Of a stretch of 64,000 bases of DNA, positions 33,957-42,877 are shown in pieces (positions within the stretch are counted from its first letter, which is position 1; the number at the start of each line of letters is the position of its first letter). The DNA comes from Paraburkholderia tropica (GTDB lineage Bacteria > Pseudomonadota > Gammaproteobacteria > Burkholderiales > Burkholderiaceae), in contig NZ_CAJZAR010000062.1 in NCBI RefSeq assembly GCF_914484835.1, positions 310,001 to 374,000 of the forward strand, given 5' to 3'. The position numbers were made by a program, and so were the translations under genes. The notes below the pieces were generated by a model, which did not search any database, was not told the DNA's origin, and was given only the letters and a program-made list of their open reading frames with translations.

Positions 33957-35970
33957 TCTGCCGATAACGCGCACGCAAGGCACCTGGCACACGCGCACTC
34001 CGTTGATCGGATTGTTCGGATTGCTGATCGTTGCGATGATCATGACGCTGCACGGGCTCGCGACGCATCTGCCCGCGAGCGATTGGACGCGGGCGTTGTT
34101 TGCGCCCGATGAGAGCGACATCCGCGAAATGGTGGTACATGAGAGCTGGCTGCCGCGCCTGGCGATCTCGCTGCTGTGCGGCGGGGCGCTCGCGCTGGCG
34201 GGTGTGGTGCTTCAGCAGGTCTTGCGCAACCCGCTCGCCGAGCCGATGACGGTGGGTGTGTCGGCCGGATCGTATCTCGCGCTGCTGCTCGCGACGCTTT
34301 GGGCGCCCGCGTGGCTTCAGCCGTGGCGCGCGGGCGTCGCGCTCGCGGGCGGGGCGCTGGCGATGCTGTTCGTGTTCGCGCTCGCCTGGCGGCGTGCGTT
34401 CGCGCCGGTGACGCTCGTGCTGGGCGGCATGATCGTCAATCTGTACTGCGGCGCGCTGAGCCTCGCGCTGTCGATCGTTTACGAGCGTTCGCTGGCGGCG
34501 ATGTTCATCTGGGGCGGCGGCGCGCTCGCGCAACAGGACTGGCAGACGACGCTGTGGCTGCTGCCGCGCGTGCTCGTCTGCGCGGCGCTGTGCGGCGCGC
34601 TGGTGCGCCCGCTCACGCTCGCCGGACTCGATGATGCGGGCGCGCGCAGCCTCGGCCTCGCGCTCACACGCACGCGTTTTCTGGCGCTGGCGGCGGCGGT
34701 CGCATTGACGGCGTTCGTGGTCGCGGCGGTCGGCGTGATCGGCTTTATCGGGCTCGCTGCGCCCGCCGTCGCGCGCGCGTGCGGCGCGCGGCGCTTGCGC
34801 GATCAACTGACGTGGGCGCCCGCGATTGGCGCGCTGCTGCTCTGGGTCACCGATCAGGCGATCCAGCAGTTGGGCGGCCTCGCGGGCGAACTCCTGCCGA
34901 CGGGGGCGGCGACGGCGCTGTTCGGCGGCCCGCTGCTGCTCTGGCTGGTGCCGCGCCTGAAGGTGCGCGCCACGCCGCCGGGCATCGATTCACCCGCTGC
35001 ATCCGGCGCAATGCCGCTGCGTTCGCTGCGGGCTACGCGTCGGCTGCTGGCGGGCGGCGCGCTGGCGCTGGCCGTGGCGGTAGTCGCCGCCGCCGCTTTC
35101 GGGCGCGGCATGACCGGCTGGCATTGGGCGAGCGCCGACGAATGGCGCGGCCTGTTGCACTGGCGCGCGCCGCGTATCGAAAGCGCGCTCGCGGCGGGCG
35201 CGCTGCTTGCGCTCGCGGGCACGCTGCTGCAACGGCTCTCCGGCAATCCGATGGCGAGCCCCGAGGTGCTCGGCATCAGCGGCGGCGGCATGCTCGGCAT
35301 GATCCTGCTGCTGTTCGCGGTGCGTGCGCCCGGCGCGCCGCTGATGTTCGCCGCTTGCGGCGCGGGCGCGCTGACGACCTTGCTGGCGATGCTCGCGCTC
35401 GCGCGCCGCAGCGGCTTTGCGACCGAACAACTGCTGCTCGCGGGCATTGCGGTCGGCGCGCTGTCTCAAGCCGTGTTCGGCCTCGTGATCGCGGGCAGCG
35501 GCCCCTATGCGCCGATGCTGCGCAATCTGCTGATGGGCTCGACCTATCTGATCGATGCCTCGCTCGCGGGGGGCGCGCTCGCGCTGACGGTCGTGCTGCT
35601 CGCGCTGACGCTGTGCTGCGCGCGCTGGCTCGATATCTTTCCGCTGGGCGCGCCGGCGGCGGCGTCGCTGGGCCTGCCGGTGCGCCGCGCGCGTTTGCTG
35701 ATCCTGCTGCTGGCGGCGTTGCTGAGCGCAGCGGCCGCGATGATCGTCGGTCCGCTGTCGTTCATCGGTTTGATGGCGCCGCATGCGGTGCGGCGCATGG
35801 GGTTTCGGCGCGCGGCGGTCGAACTGCTGGCATCCGCGCTGCTCGGCGCGCTGTTGATGGTGGTCTCCGACTGGTTGAGCCGAAACGTGCTGTTTCCTCA
35901 GCAGATGCCGGCGGGCTTGCTGGCGATGCTTGCCGGTGGGGTGTATTTGATGGTGGCGTTGGGGCAGTGA
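33949..35970 (+). CDS. fhuB: Fe(3+)-hydroxamate ABC transporter permease FhuB (fused double permease)
   Basis: The 673-residue protein is two FecCD permease domains in one chain, as in E. coli FhuB. The first half (about residues 15-330) carries GGALALAGVVLQQVLRNPLAEP and GFIGLAAPAVARACG, and the second half (about 350-670) carries GALLALAGTLLQRLSGNPMASP and SFIGLMAPHAVRRMG. Each pair is the conserved FecCD loop set. No FhuC ATPase gene lies nearby, so the ATPase must be encoded elsewhere or shared. Confidence 0.93.
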   Translation: MHDLPITRTQGTWHTRTPLIGLFGLLIVAMIMTLHGLATHLPASDWTRALFAPDESDIREMVVHESWLPRLAISLLCGGALALAGVVLQQVLRNPLAEPMTVGVSAGSYLALLLATLWAPAWLQPWRAGVALAGGALAMLFVFALAWRRAFAPVTLVLGGMIVNLYCGALSLALSIVYERSLAAMFIWGGGALAQQDWQTTLWLLPRVLVCAALCGALVRPLTLAGLDDAGARSLGLALTRTRFLALAAAVALTAFVVAAVGVIGFIGLAAPAVARACGARRLRDQLTWAPAIGALLLWVTDQAIQQLGGLAGELLPTGAATALFGGPLLLWLVPRLKVRATPPGIDSPAASGAMPLRSLRATRRLLAGGALALAVAVVAAAAFGRGMTGWHWASADEWRGLLHWRAPRIESALAAGALLALAGTLLQRLSGNPMASPEVLGISGGGMLGMILLLFAVRAPGAPLMFAACGAGALTTLLAMLALARRSGFATEQLLLAGIAVGALSQAVFGLVIAGSGPYAPMLRNLLMGSTYLIDASLAGGALALTVVLLALTLCCARWLDIFPLGAPAAASLGLPVRRARLLILLLAALLSAAAAMIVGPLSFIGLMAPHAVRRMGFRRAAVELLASALLGALLMVVSDWLSRNVLFPQQMPAGLLAMLAGGVYLMVALGQ

Positions 35971-36165
35971 GTGGCTGAATTGTGATGCTTTCGTAAGCCG
36001 ACTGCGAGCGCGGCAGAGATGGCGTCAGCAATTCTGGCTTGGTACGCTCGACGACGCGCCGATTGATGCGAATGGCCCGAGTCGCAGCGCTTTCGTGCCC
36101 CGCGATTGAATCCGCGCGATGGATCTTCTCCTGGAAATTTCAATTGAAAGGATCGCAAGCAATCT

Positions 36166-38232
36166 ATGACCGCGTCGACGCACAATCCGTTGTTATCGGA
36201 CTGGAAAGCGCCGGGCGAATTTCCGCCTTTCGCCGAGATTCGTCCCGAGCATTTCGCCCCCGCCGTTGCTCACCTTGCCAGGGAGCGGATCGCTCAGGTC
36301 GACGCCATCGCCGCGAATCCCGAACCGCCCACGTTTGACAATACGGTCGCGGCTTTTGAAGCAACGGGCGGCCACCTTGAAAGAATCGATGCCCTGTTTG
36401 AAATCCTGCGGCTAACGATGGGGACCCGCGATGTGTGGGCGGTTGCAGGCGAAGTCTGCGCATTGCTCGCGAATCACCATGCCGCGTTGCTCAGTCATCG
36501 GCCATTCTTCGCGCGTCTCGATGTGCTGTGGCGCACGAGGCACACGCTTGACCTGAAGGCGGACGAACTGCGTTTGCTCGAATTGATTCACGCGGATTAT
36601 GTTCGCAACGGCGTTCATCTTTCGCCTCAGGATTCGACGCGCCTTCACGCAATCAAAGAACGTCTCGCGCAACTCTACGTGTCGTTCAATCACAATCTCG
36701 TCGCATCGACGGACGCATTCAAACTCGTTCTGACCGAAGACGCGGAACTCGCGGGCCTGCCGGATTTCATCCGGCGCGCCGCGCTCACCGAAAAGCAAGC
36801 GGAGCACGCGAATCAGTATGTTTTCACGCTCACCTATTCGAGCGTCGTTCCATTCCTTACCTGGTCGGCGCGGCGGGATCTGCGCGAACGCATCTGGCGT
36901 GCGTGGACAAGCCGTTGCACCGAACCCGATGTCGACAACCGGCCCGTCGTGCGAGAAGTGATTCAGCTGCGCGCCGAACAGGCGAAACTGCTCGAATTCG
37001 AAAACTTCGCGCACTATGCGTTGACGGACCAGATGGCCGGCACGCCGCAGGCCGTGCGCGATATGCTCGAAAGCATTTGGGAACCGGCCAGCGCATTGTG
37101 CGAAAGCGAACTCGCGGCGCTACGGTTATTCGCGCAGGAAACCGGCGAGCCGGTCGATATCGAACCGTGGGACTGGCGCTATTTGACAGAGCGCTTGCGT
37201 ACCCGCGAATTCAATATCGACGCCGAACTGGTTGGCCAGCATTTCGAACTGGAGTCGTCGATTCGTGCGGCGTTTGACTGCGCTCACCGTCTCTTTGGCC
37301 TGAGTTTTCGCGAGCGGCACGACGTGGCGCTTTACCACCCGGATGTGCGGCTTTGGGATGTCGAGCAACGCGGGCAGACCATCGGCTATTTCGCCGCCGA
37401 CTATTACGCGCGCGACGGTAAAACATCCGGTGCGTGGGAATCGGAATTCCGCATGCGTTGCGACGGGCTCAACGCGACTTTGCCCTTCGTGATCAATAGC
37501 GCGTCGTTCCAGGGCGCGCGAGGCAAGCGAACGCAACTTGCCCTGAAAGATGTGCGTACGCTATTCCATGAACTCGGGCATGCGCTGCATAGTCTTTTGT
37601 CCGGCGTCCGTTTTCGCCGTTTGTCGGGAACGCGCGTGCAGCGCGATTTCGTCGAGTTTCCGTCTCATCTGATGGAAAATTGGGTTCTCGATCCCACGTT
37701 GCTCGCAACACACGCGAGACACGCCGATACCGGCAACGTCATTCCCGATGAACTCGTCCGCAGTCTGCGCGCGGCGAGTCGCTTCAACGAAGGCTACGAA
37801 CTGGTTCGATACATTGCCTCTGCGCTCGCCGACATCGAATTGCATTCACTCGACGATTGCAGCGATGTCGATATCGACGCATTCCAGGCGAGCTATTTCG
37901 AGCGGCTCGGTGTGATGCGCGAGGTCGACGTCAATCATCGGCTGCCTTGCTTTCGGCACGCCTTTGGCGGGATTGAATACGCTGCGGGTTACTACAGTTA
38001 TTTGTGGGCGCAGGTGCTCGAAGCGGATGCTTTCGAGGCGTTTACCGAAACAGGCGATGCCTTCAACACGGAACTGGCCGCGCGATTGCACGATTCGCTA
38101 TTCAGCATTGGCAATTCGATCGATCCGGGGTCTGCCTATCGGGAGTTCCGCCGTCGTGCGCCCGATCCGTTGGCACTCGCGCGCAAACGCGGATTTGGTG
38201 CCGGGCTGAAGAAGGAGCGTACCCCGGCATGA
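36166..38232 (+). CDS. dcp: M3-family zinc oligopeptidase (peptidyl-dipeptidase Dcp-like)
   Basis: The 688-residue cytoplasmic metallopeptidase degrades short peptides. The zinc motif HELGH is at residues 468-472, with the third ligand Glu in the ENWVLDP region about 28 residues later. The C-terminal YYSYLWAQVLEADAFEAF block is typical of Dcp and oligopeptidase A. Size and the N-terminal LSDWKAPGEFPPFAEIRPEHFAPA fit the family. A GAAAGGA ribosome site precedes the ATG. Dcp rather than PrlC/OpdA is favoured by the C-terminal block, but the split is not certain. Confidence 0.88.
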   Translation: MTASTHNPLLSDWKAPGEFPPFAEIRPEHFAPAVAHLARERIAQVDAIAANPEPPTFDNTVAAFEATGGHLERIDALFEILRLTMGTRDVWAVAGEVCALLANHHAALLSHRPFFARLDVLWRTRHTLDLKADELRLLELIHADYVRNGVHLSPQDSTRLHAIKERLAQLYVSFNHNLVASTDAFKLVLTEDAELAGLPDFIRRAALTEKQAEHANQYVFTLTYSSVVPFLTWSARRDLRERIWRAWTSRCTEPDVDNRPVVREVIQLRAEQAKLLEFENFAHYALTDQMAGTPQAVRDMLESIWEPASALCESELAALRLFAQETGEPVDIEPWDWRYLTERLRTREFNIDAELVGQHFELESSIRAAFDCAHRLFGLSFRERHDVALYHPDVRLWDVEQRGQTIGYFAADYYARDGKTSGAWESEFRMRCDGLNATLPFVINSASFQGARGKRTQLALKDVRTLFHELGHALHSLLSGVRFRRLSGTRVQRDFVEFPSHLMENWVLDPTLLATHARHADTGNVIPDELVRSLRAASRFNEGYELVRYIASALADIELHSLDDCSDVDIDAFQASYFERLGVMREVDVNHRLPCFRHAFGGIEYAAGYYSYLWAQVLEADAFEAFTETGDAFNTELAARLHDSLFSIGNSIDPGSAYREFRRRAPDPLALARKRGFGAGLKKERTPA

Positions 38233-38267
38233 AACCACCCGGATCAGCGCCATCGCCGGACCTACGC

Positions 38268-38273
38268 TATACT
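38268..38273 (+). promoter_or_regulatory. Possible -10 element for the trpS leader
   Basis: TATACT lies 8 bp before the leader peptide ATG at 38281. If it is the -10, transcription would begin at or right next to the ATG, so the peptide could be leaderless. The -35 region is poor, and this is a weak call. Confidence 0.3.
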
Positions 38274-38280
38274 CCCTCCC

Positions 38281-38331
38281 ATGGAAACCAAACCGCTTAC
38301 GCTCATGCTGCATGGTTGGTGGCGCGCCTGA
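38281..38331 (+). CDS. Trp-rich leader peptide (trpL-like) upstream of trpS
   Basis: A 16-codon open frame encodes METKPLTLMLHGWWRA and ends with TGA. Two adjacent TGG codons sit at 38317-38322. The GWWR core is the same as in the E. coli trp operon leader (KGWWRTS). The stop lies 4 nt before a GGCGGC stretch that can pair with one arm of a terminator hairpin, as expected of an attenuator. No Shine-Dalgarno is visible before the first ATG. The inner ATG at 38305 would give a shorter 8-residue peptide with the same Trp codons. A sensing role for charged tRNA-Trp is inferred. Confidence 0.7.
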   Translation: METKPLTLMLHGWWRA

Positions 38332-38398
38332 ATCCGGCGGCCCGTTTCCCCACGCATAATGCAAACGTGATGCCGCCAGTCCTGGCGGCATTTTCGTT
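38332..38398 (+). promoter_or_regulatory. Trp attenuator: antiterminator and terminator hairpins
   Basis: The terminator is a 9-bp stem, ATGCCGCCA (38370-38378) with TGGCGGCAT (38383-38391), a 4-nt loop and a T-rich end at 38391-38398. GGCGGC at 38336-38341 is complementary to GCCGCC at 38372-38377, inside the ascending arm. A ribosome stalled on the Trp codons would leave GGCGGC free to form the antiterminator, whereas one that reaches the TGA would cover it. The structure lies 57 bp before the trpS start. Confidence 0.7.
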
Positions 38399-38454
38399 TC
38401 TGCACGCCGACGACTGGTGCATCGAACAGCTCGAACACTGTGAGGCACCCGTCA

Positions 38455-39471
<1,017 letters not shown>

Positions 39472-39526
39472 GATTCAGCATTGAGTTCCAGCACCGAGGA
39501 GCGCGCGTCTTAAGCACCGAACGGCA

Positions 39527-40687
39527 TTAAGGACCGAACGGCAACTCGCCCTGGATGGCGCCCGCGATGGGGCTGTCCGCCGAGTACCGTTCGAGCGCGC
39601 TGACGCGCACGCCAATCAGCCGGATGCGGCGGTCGAGTTCGATACGCTTCAGACACGCGCCGACCGCGCGGCGAATCGCGGCGGTATCGCGCACGGCCAT
39701 CGGCAATGAAATATCGCGCGTGACGATTTTAAAGTCCGCGAATTTGATTTTCACGCCGACCGTGCGGCCGCAATAACCTTTGCGATCCAGATCCTGCGCG
39801 ACGCGCTCGCATAGGTGCGTGAGCGCGGGCGTGAGTACCGCACGGTCGCGGCCGACGTGCATGTCGCGCTCGAAGGTCGTTTCGCGGCTCATCGATTTCG
39901 GCTCCGACGACACCACGACCGCGCGATCGTCCTCGCCGTGCGAAATCCGCGCGAGCCATGCCGCGTAGGTGCGTCCGAAATGCTCCTGCAAGAGACCGAG
40001 GTCGGCCTTCGCGAGATCGCCGATCGTGGCGATGCCCAGTTCCTCGAGCCGCTTGCTCGCGCGCGGCCCGATACCGTTGACCTTCCGCGCCTCCAGCGGC
40101 CAGATGCGCGCCTGGAGATCGGCCATCGTGAGCAGTGTGAGGCCGTCTGGTTTGTCGAGTTCGGAACCGATCTTCGCGAGCAGTTTGTTGGGCGCGATGG
40201 CGATCGAGCAGGTGAGGCCGGTTGCCTCGCGTACCGCGGCCTTGATGCGTGCGCCGATGTCGCGCGATTCGCCGTCCACGTCGGTGAGATCGACATAGAT
40301 TTCGTCGATGCCGCGATCCTCGATCTGATCGGTGAAGGTGCGCACCGCGCTTTTGAACAGCCGTGAATAGTGGCGATAGGACTCGAAGTCGGTGGGCAGG
40401 AGAATGGCGTCGGGTGCGAGTTGCGCGGCCTTCATCATGCCCATGGCGGAGAACACGCCGAATTTGCGCGCCTCGTAGGTGGACGTGGTCACGACGCCGC
40501 GCCCTGCATAGTCACGGAGCTTTGCGAAGCGGCGTGTGCCATCGGGCTGCAACTGCGGCTCGGCGTTGCGCCCGCCGCCGATGACGACCGGCTGTCCTCG
40601 TAACTCAGGATAGCGAAGTAATTCTACCGATGCATAGAACGCGTCCATGTCGACATGCGCGATGCGGCGTAACGGTGAGCTGTTCAT
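39527..40687 (-). CDS. dinB: DNA polymerase IV
   Basis: The 386-residue Y-family translesion polymerase has the catalytic motifs RIAHVDMDAFYASVE (about residues 8-22) and SIDEIYVDLT-like GIDEIYVDLTD (about 125-135), the SIAPNKLLAKIGSELDKPDG finger/thumb region, and helix-hairpin-helix segments. The C-terminus QGELPF resembles a beta-clamp-binding peptide. It is about 35 residues longer than E. coli DinB, mostly through an insert near residues 40-60. A LexA box lies 168 bp upstream. It converges on trpS. Confidence 0.94.
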   Translation of the reverse strand: MNSSPLRRIAHVDMDAFYASVELLRYPELRGQPVVIGGGRNAEPQLQPDGTRRFAKLRDYAGRGVVTTSTYEARKFGVFSAMGMMKAAQLAPDAILLPTDFESYRHYSRLFKSAVRTFTDQIEDRGIDEIYVDLTDVDGESRDIGARIKAAVREATGLTCSIAIAPNKLLAKIGSELDKPDGLTLLTMADLQARIWPLEARKVNGIGPRASKRLEELGIATIGDLAKADLGLLQEHFGRTYAAWLARISHGEDDRAVVVSSEPKSMSRETTFERDMHVGRDRAVLTPALTHLCERVAQDLDRKGYCGRTVGVKIKFADFKIVTRDISLPMAVRDTAAIRRAVGACLKRIELDRRIRLIGVRVSALERYSADSPIAGAIQGELPFGP

Positions 40688-40854
40688 GTCGACGGTCCTG
40701 CCAAAAATACGGCTTTGCTCGAAGTTGTCAAATGGGTTGTCGAGCGCAACAGGTGTTTAGATTGCGCTATCGGAGCAGACAACAGCGCCAGGCGAACCCG
40801 GCAACGCCCCGAATGAGTTTCTTCAGATAAGACAGACTATCAGGCGTTTATTGA

Positions 40855-40870
40855 CTGTATATTTGTACAG
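40855..40870. promoter_or_regulatory. LexA (SOS) box
   Basis: CTGTATATTTGTACAG is a perfect CTGT-N8-ACAG SOS operator with an AT-rich spacer. It lies 168 bp upstream of dinB on the minus strand, an expected SOS gene, and also upstream of an unassigned plus-strand open frame. Confidence 0.85.
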
Positions 40871-41055
40871 TATTTTACTGCGGCGCGGCGTGCTTCGGCA
40901 AGATATCAGCCGCCCGCATCTACGCCAGGCGCACATAGGCAGCGGTCGTTGGCGCAACCGGTATTGGCACGCGGTGATCGACACACCCATGTCGGTGCCT
41001 AGCCATGATCTCGTGGCACGATTTGACCCCGTATCTTGGGTCCAGCAGAGCACCG

Positions 41056-41088
41056 AAAATTATCGTAAGATATGTTTTTCGATATTTT
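41056..41088. promoter_or_regulatory. Inverted repeat in the MFS promoter
   Basis: AAAATTATCG and CGATATTTT form imperfect inverted arms with 14 bp between them. The repeat covers a TAAGAT -10-like hexamer and lies about 50 bp before the MFS start. It is a candidate repressor operator, but no regulator gene adjoins it. Confidence 0.45.
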
Positions 41089-41137
41089 CACCTGATGCGC
41101 CGGCCAGAGTCGTTTGACGCGCCCGCGTGCTCACCGT

Positions 41138-42562
41138 ATGCCCCATCTGCCCCCAGCCAAGACCGTGCCGTCCTCCTCAGTTCGTCTCCGCGCGATCATG
41201 ATTCTCGTAACAGGGGCGCTTTTCATGGAGATCCTCGACGGCACCGTGATTGCCACGGCGCTGCCCGCCATGGCGCGCTCGTTCGGCACAACGGCGGTCG
41301 CGCTGAATATCGGCGTGAGTGCCTATCTGCTCGCGCTTGGCGTGTTCGTGCCTGCGAGCGGTTGGGTGGTCGACCGCTTCGGCGCGCGCCGCGTGTTCGC
41401 GTTCGCGATCGCATTGTTCACGTTGACGTCGGCACTGTGCGGCTTGTCCAACGGGCTGGTGATTTTCGTTGCATTGCGCGTGCTACAGGGCGTTGCTGGT
41501 GCATTGATGGTGCCGGTGGGCCGGCTGGTTGTCATGCGCTCCACGCCGAAAGAGCGCCTCATGGCGGCGATGCAGTCGCTTGTCTGGCCTGCGCTTATCG
41601 CGCCTGTGCTTGGGCCTCCGATTGGAGGCTTTATCACGACACACTTTGGCTGGCGCTGGATTTTTTATTTGAACGTGCCGATCGGTCTGATAGCACTGGC
41701 GGTCGCTTGCTTCATCATCCCCGACGCGCGAGAAGCGCGCGCGCACCGCTTCGACTGGCCGGGATTTCTGTTAAGCGGCGCGGGGACATTCGCTTTGCTT
41801 ACGGGTCTTGAGCGCGCCGACGCACGACTCGATGTCATTGCATTCGCCATGCTGGCCGGTGGCATCGCGCTTTTAATCGTGGCGATTCGCCATTTATTGC
41901 ATTCGCGCGCCCCGCTTGTCGATCTGTCCGCATGTTCGATTCCGACCTTTCGCGCCGCATTGCGGGGCGGTTCGCTGGCACGTATGGCGATCGGCAGCGC
42001 GCCGTTTCTCCTGCCGTTGATGTTTCAGGTCGGCTTCGGCTACGACGCTTTTCATTCGGGCTTGCTCGTGCTCGCCGTGTTCGCGGGCAATCTCACGATG
42101 AAGTCGGTCACCACGCGGATTCTGCAGCGCTTTGGCTATCGGCCGGTCATGATCTGGAATGGCGTGTTCTGTGCGGTTTGCCTCGCAGCGTGCGCGTGGC
42201 TCCGGCAAGACACGCCAGTGCCGGTCACGGTGCTCCTGCTTTTCCTCGGCGGCATGACGCGGTCGATGCAATTCACCGTGCTCGGCACGATTGCTTATGC
42301 GGATGTCCAGAAAGAGCGTATGTCCGACGCTAACAGTCTCTTCAACACGGCTTCGCAAATTGCAATGGCGGCGGGCATTACGCTCGGCGCTTTGGGCGTG
42401 CGTCTCGGTCACTTTGTTGCACTGAGCGCCGATTGGCATAGTCCCGGAATCGAGTACCGCGTGGCATTCGATCTTATCGGAGTCGTTGCGCTCGCAAGTA
42501 TCGTCGACGCAATTCGTCTTCCCCGAGGGGCTGCCGATCATTTCATCACGCGTTCAGCTTGA
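41138..42562 (+). CDS. MFS transporter, DHA2-type drug exporter
   Basis: The 474-residue protein has about 13-14 membrane helices. It shows the DHA2 signatures LDGTVIATALPAMARSFG (about residues 34-51) and GWVVDRFGARRVF, the RVLQGVAGALMVPVGRLVV motif C region, and a conserved HFGWRWIFYLNVPIG. Such proteins export toxic compounds with protons. The substrate is unknown. The ATG at 41138 is preferred over an upstream TTG. An inverted repeat sits in the promoter. Confidence 0.88.
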   Translation: MPHLPPAKTVPSSSVRLRAIMILVTGALFMEILDGTVIATALPAMARSFGTTAVALNIGVSAYLLALGVFVPASGWVVDRFGARRVFAFAIALFTLTSALCGLSNGLVIFVALRVLQGVAGALMVPVGRLVVMRSTPKERLMAAMQSLVWPALIAPVLGPPIGGFITTHFGWRWIFYLNVPIGLIALAVACFIIPDAREARAHRFDWPGFLLSGAGTFALLTGLERADARLDVIAFAMLAGGIALLIVAIRHLLHSRAPLVDLSACSIPTFRAALRGGSLARMAIGSAPFLLPLMFQVGFGYDAFHSGLLVLAVFAGNLTMKSVTTRILQRFGYRPVMIWNGVFCAVCLAACAWLRQDTPVPVTVLLLFLGGMTRSMQFTVLGTIAYADVQKERMSDANSLFNTASQIAMAAGITLGALGVRLGHFVALSADWHSPGIEYRVAFDLIGVVALASIVDAIRLPRGAADHFITRSA

Positions 42563-42808
42563 TTTATTCCGATTCATTCGCAGGGGGGAATGCCTGGAGT
42601 TCCCACGCTGAACTGCGGAAAACCGGTTTGCGTTGGCGAGCGTGTACGTGGCTGCGCTTTCGTACGCGTTCTGGCCCACGGCAGGGTCATGCTGTCGTCG
42701 GCCAAACACCACCGTTGAGAAACCATCGGCGAACAGGGCGTCGAACGCGTCAGTGTCCTGCGGGTGCAGCGACGGCGCGGCGTGTTCGCGGCGATCGTAG
42801 CGATTCAT
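42554..42808 (-). CDS. Possible small protein, unassigned
   Basis: An 84-codon open frame on the minus strand starts with an ATG that has AGGAG 8 nt upstream, and it ends 9 bp inside the convergent MFS gene. The product (MNRYDRREHAAPSLHPQDTD at the start) has no signal peptide, membrane segment or family that I recognise. The ribosome site is the main support. Together with the rest of 42563-42877, it could equally be non-coding. Confidence 0.3.
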   Translation of the reverse strand: MNRYDRREHAAPSLHPQDTDAFDALFADGFSTVVFGRRQHDPAVGQNAYESAATYTLANANRFSAVQRGNSRHSPLRMNRNKSS

Positions 42809-42877
42809 ATTCCCGGCTCCTGTGAATAGATAAGGACGATTTGTCGGCTTAGCCATGGCTTGCGCTGCCGACTCGCA

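Larger units (their letters stand above)
40688..41137. other. Regulatory region between dinB and the MFS gene
   Basis: This 450-bp stretch has lower GC than its flanks. It holds a LexA box (40855-40870), an inverted repeat near the MFS start (41056-41088), and short open frames on both strands. The largest plus-strand frame (40851-41117) opens within the LexA box and encodes 88 residues of no recognisable family. I cannot support a gene here. Confidence 0.6.

Noticed and set aside
40851..41117. 88-codon plus-strand frame after the LexA box
   Set aside because: TTG start inside the operator, no family, and no clear ribosome site, so reported only as part of the LexA finding.
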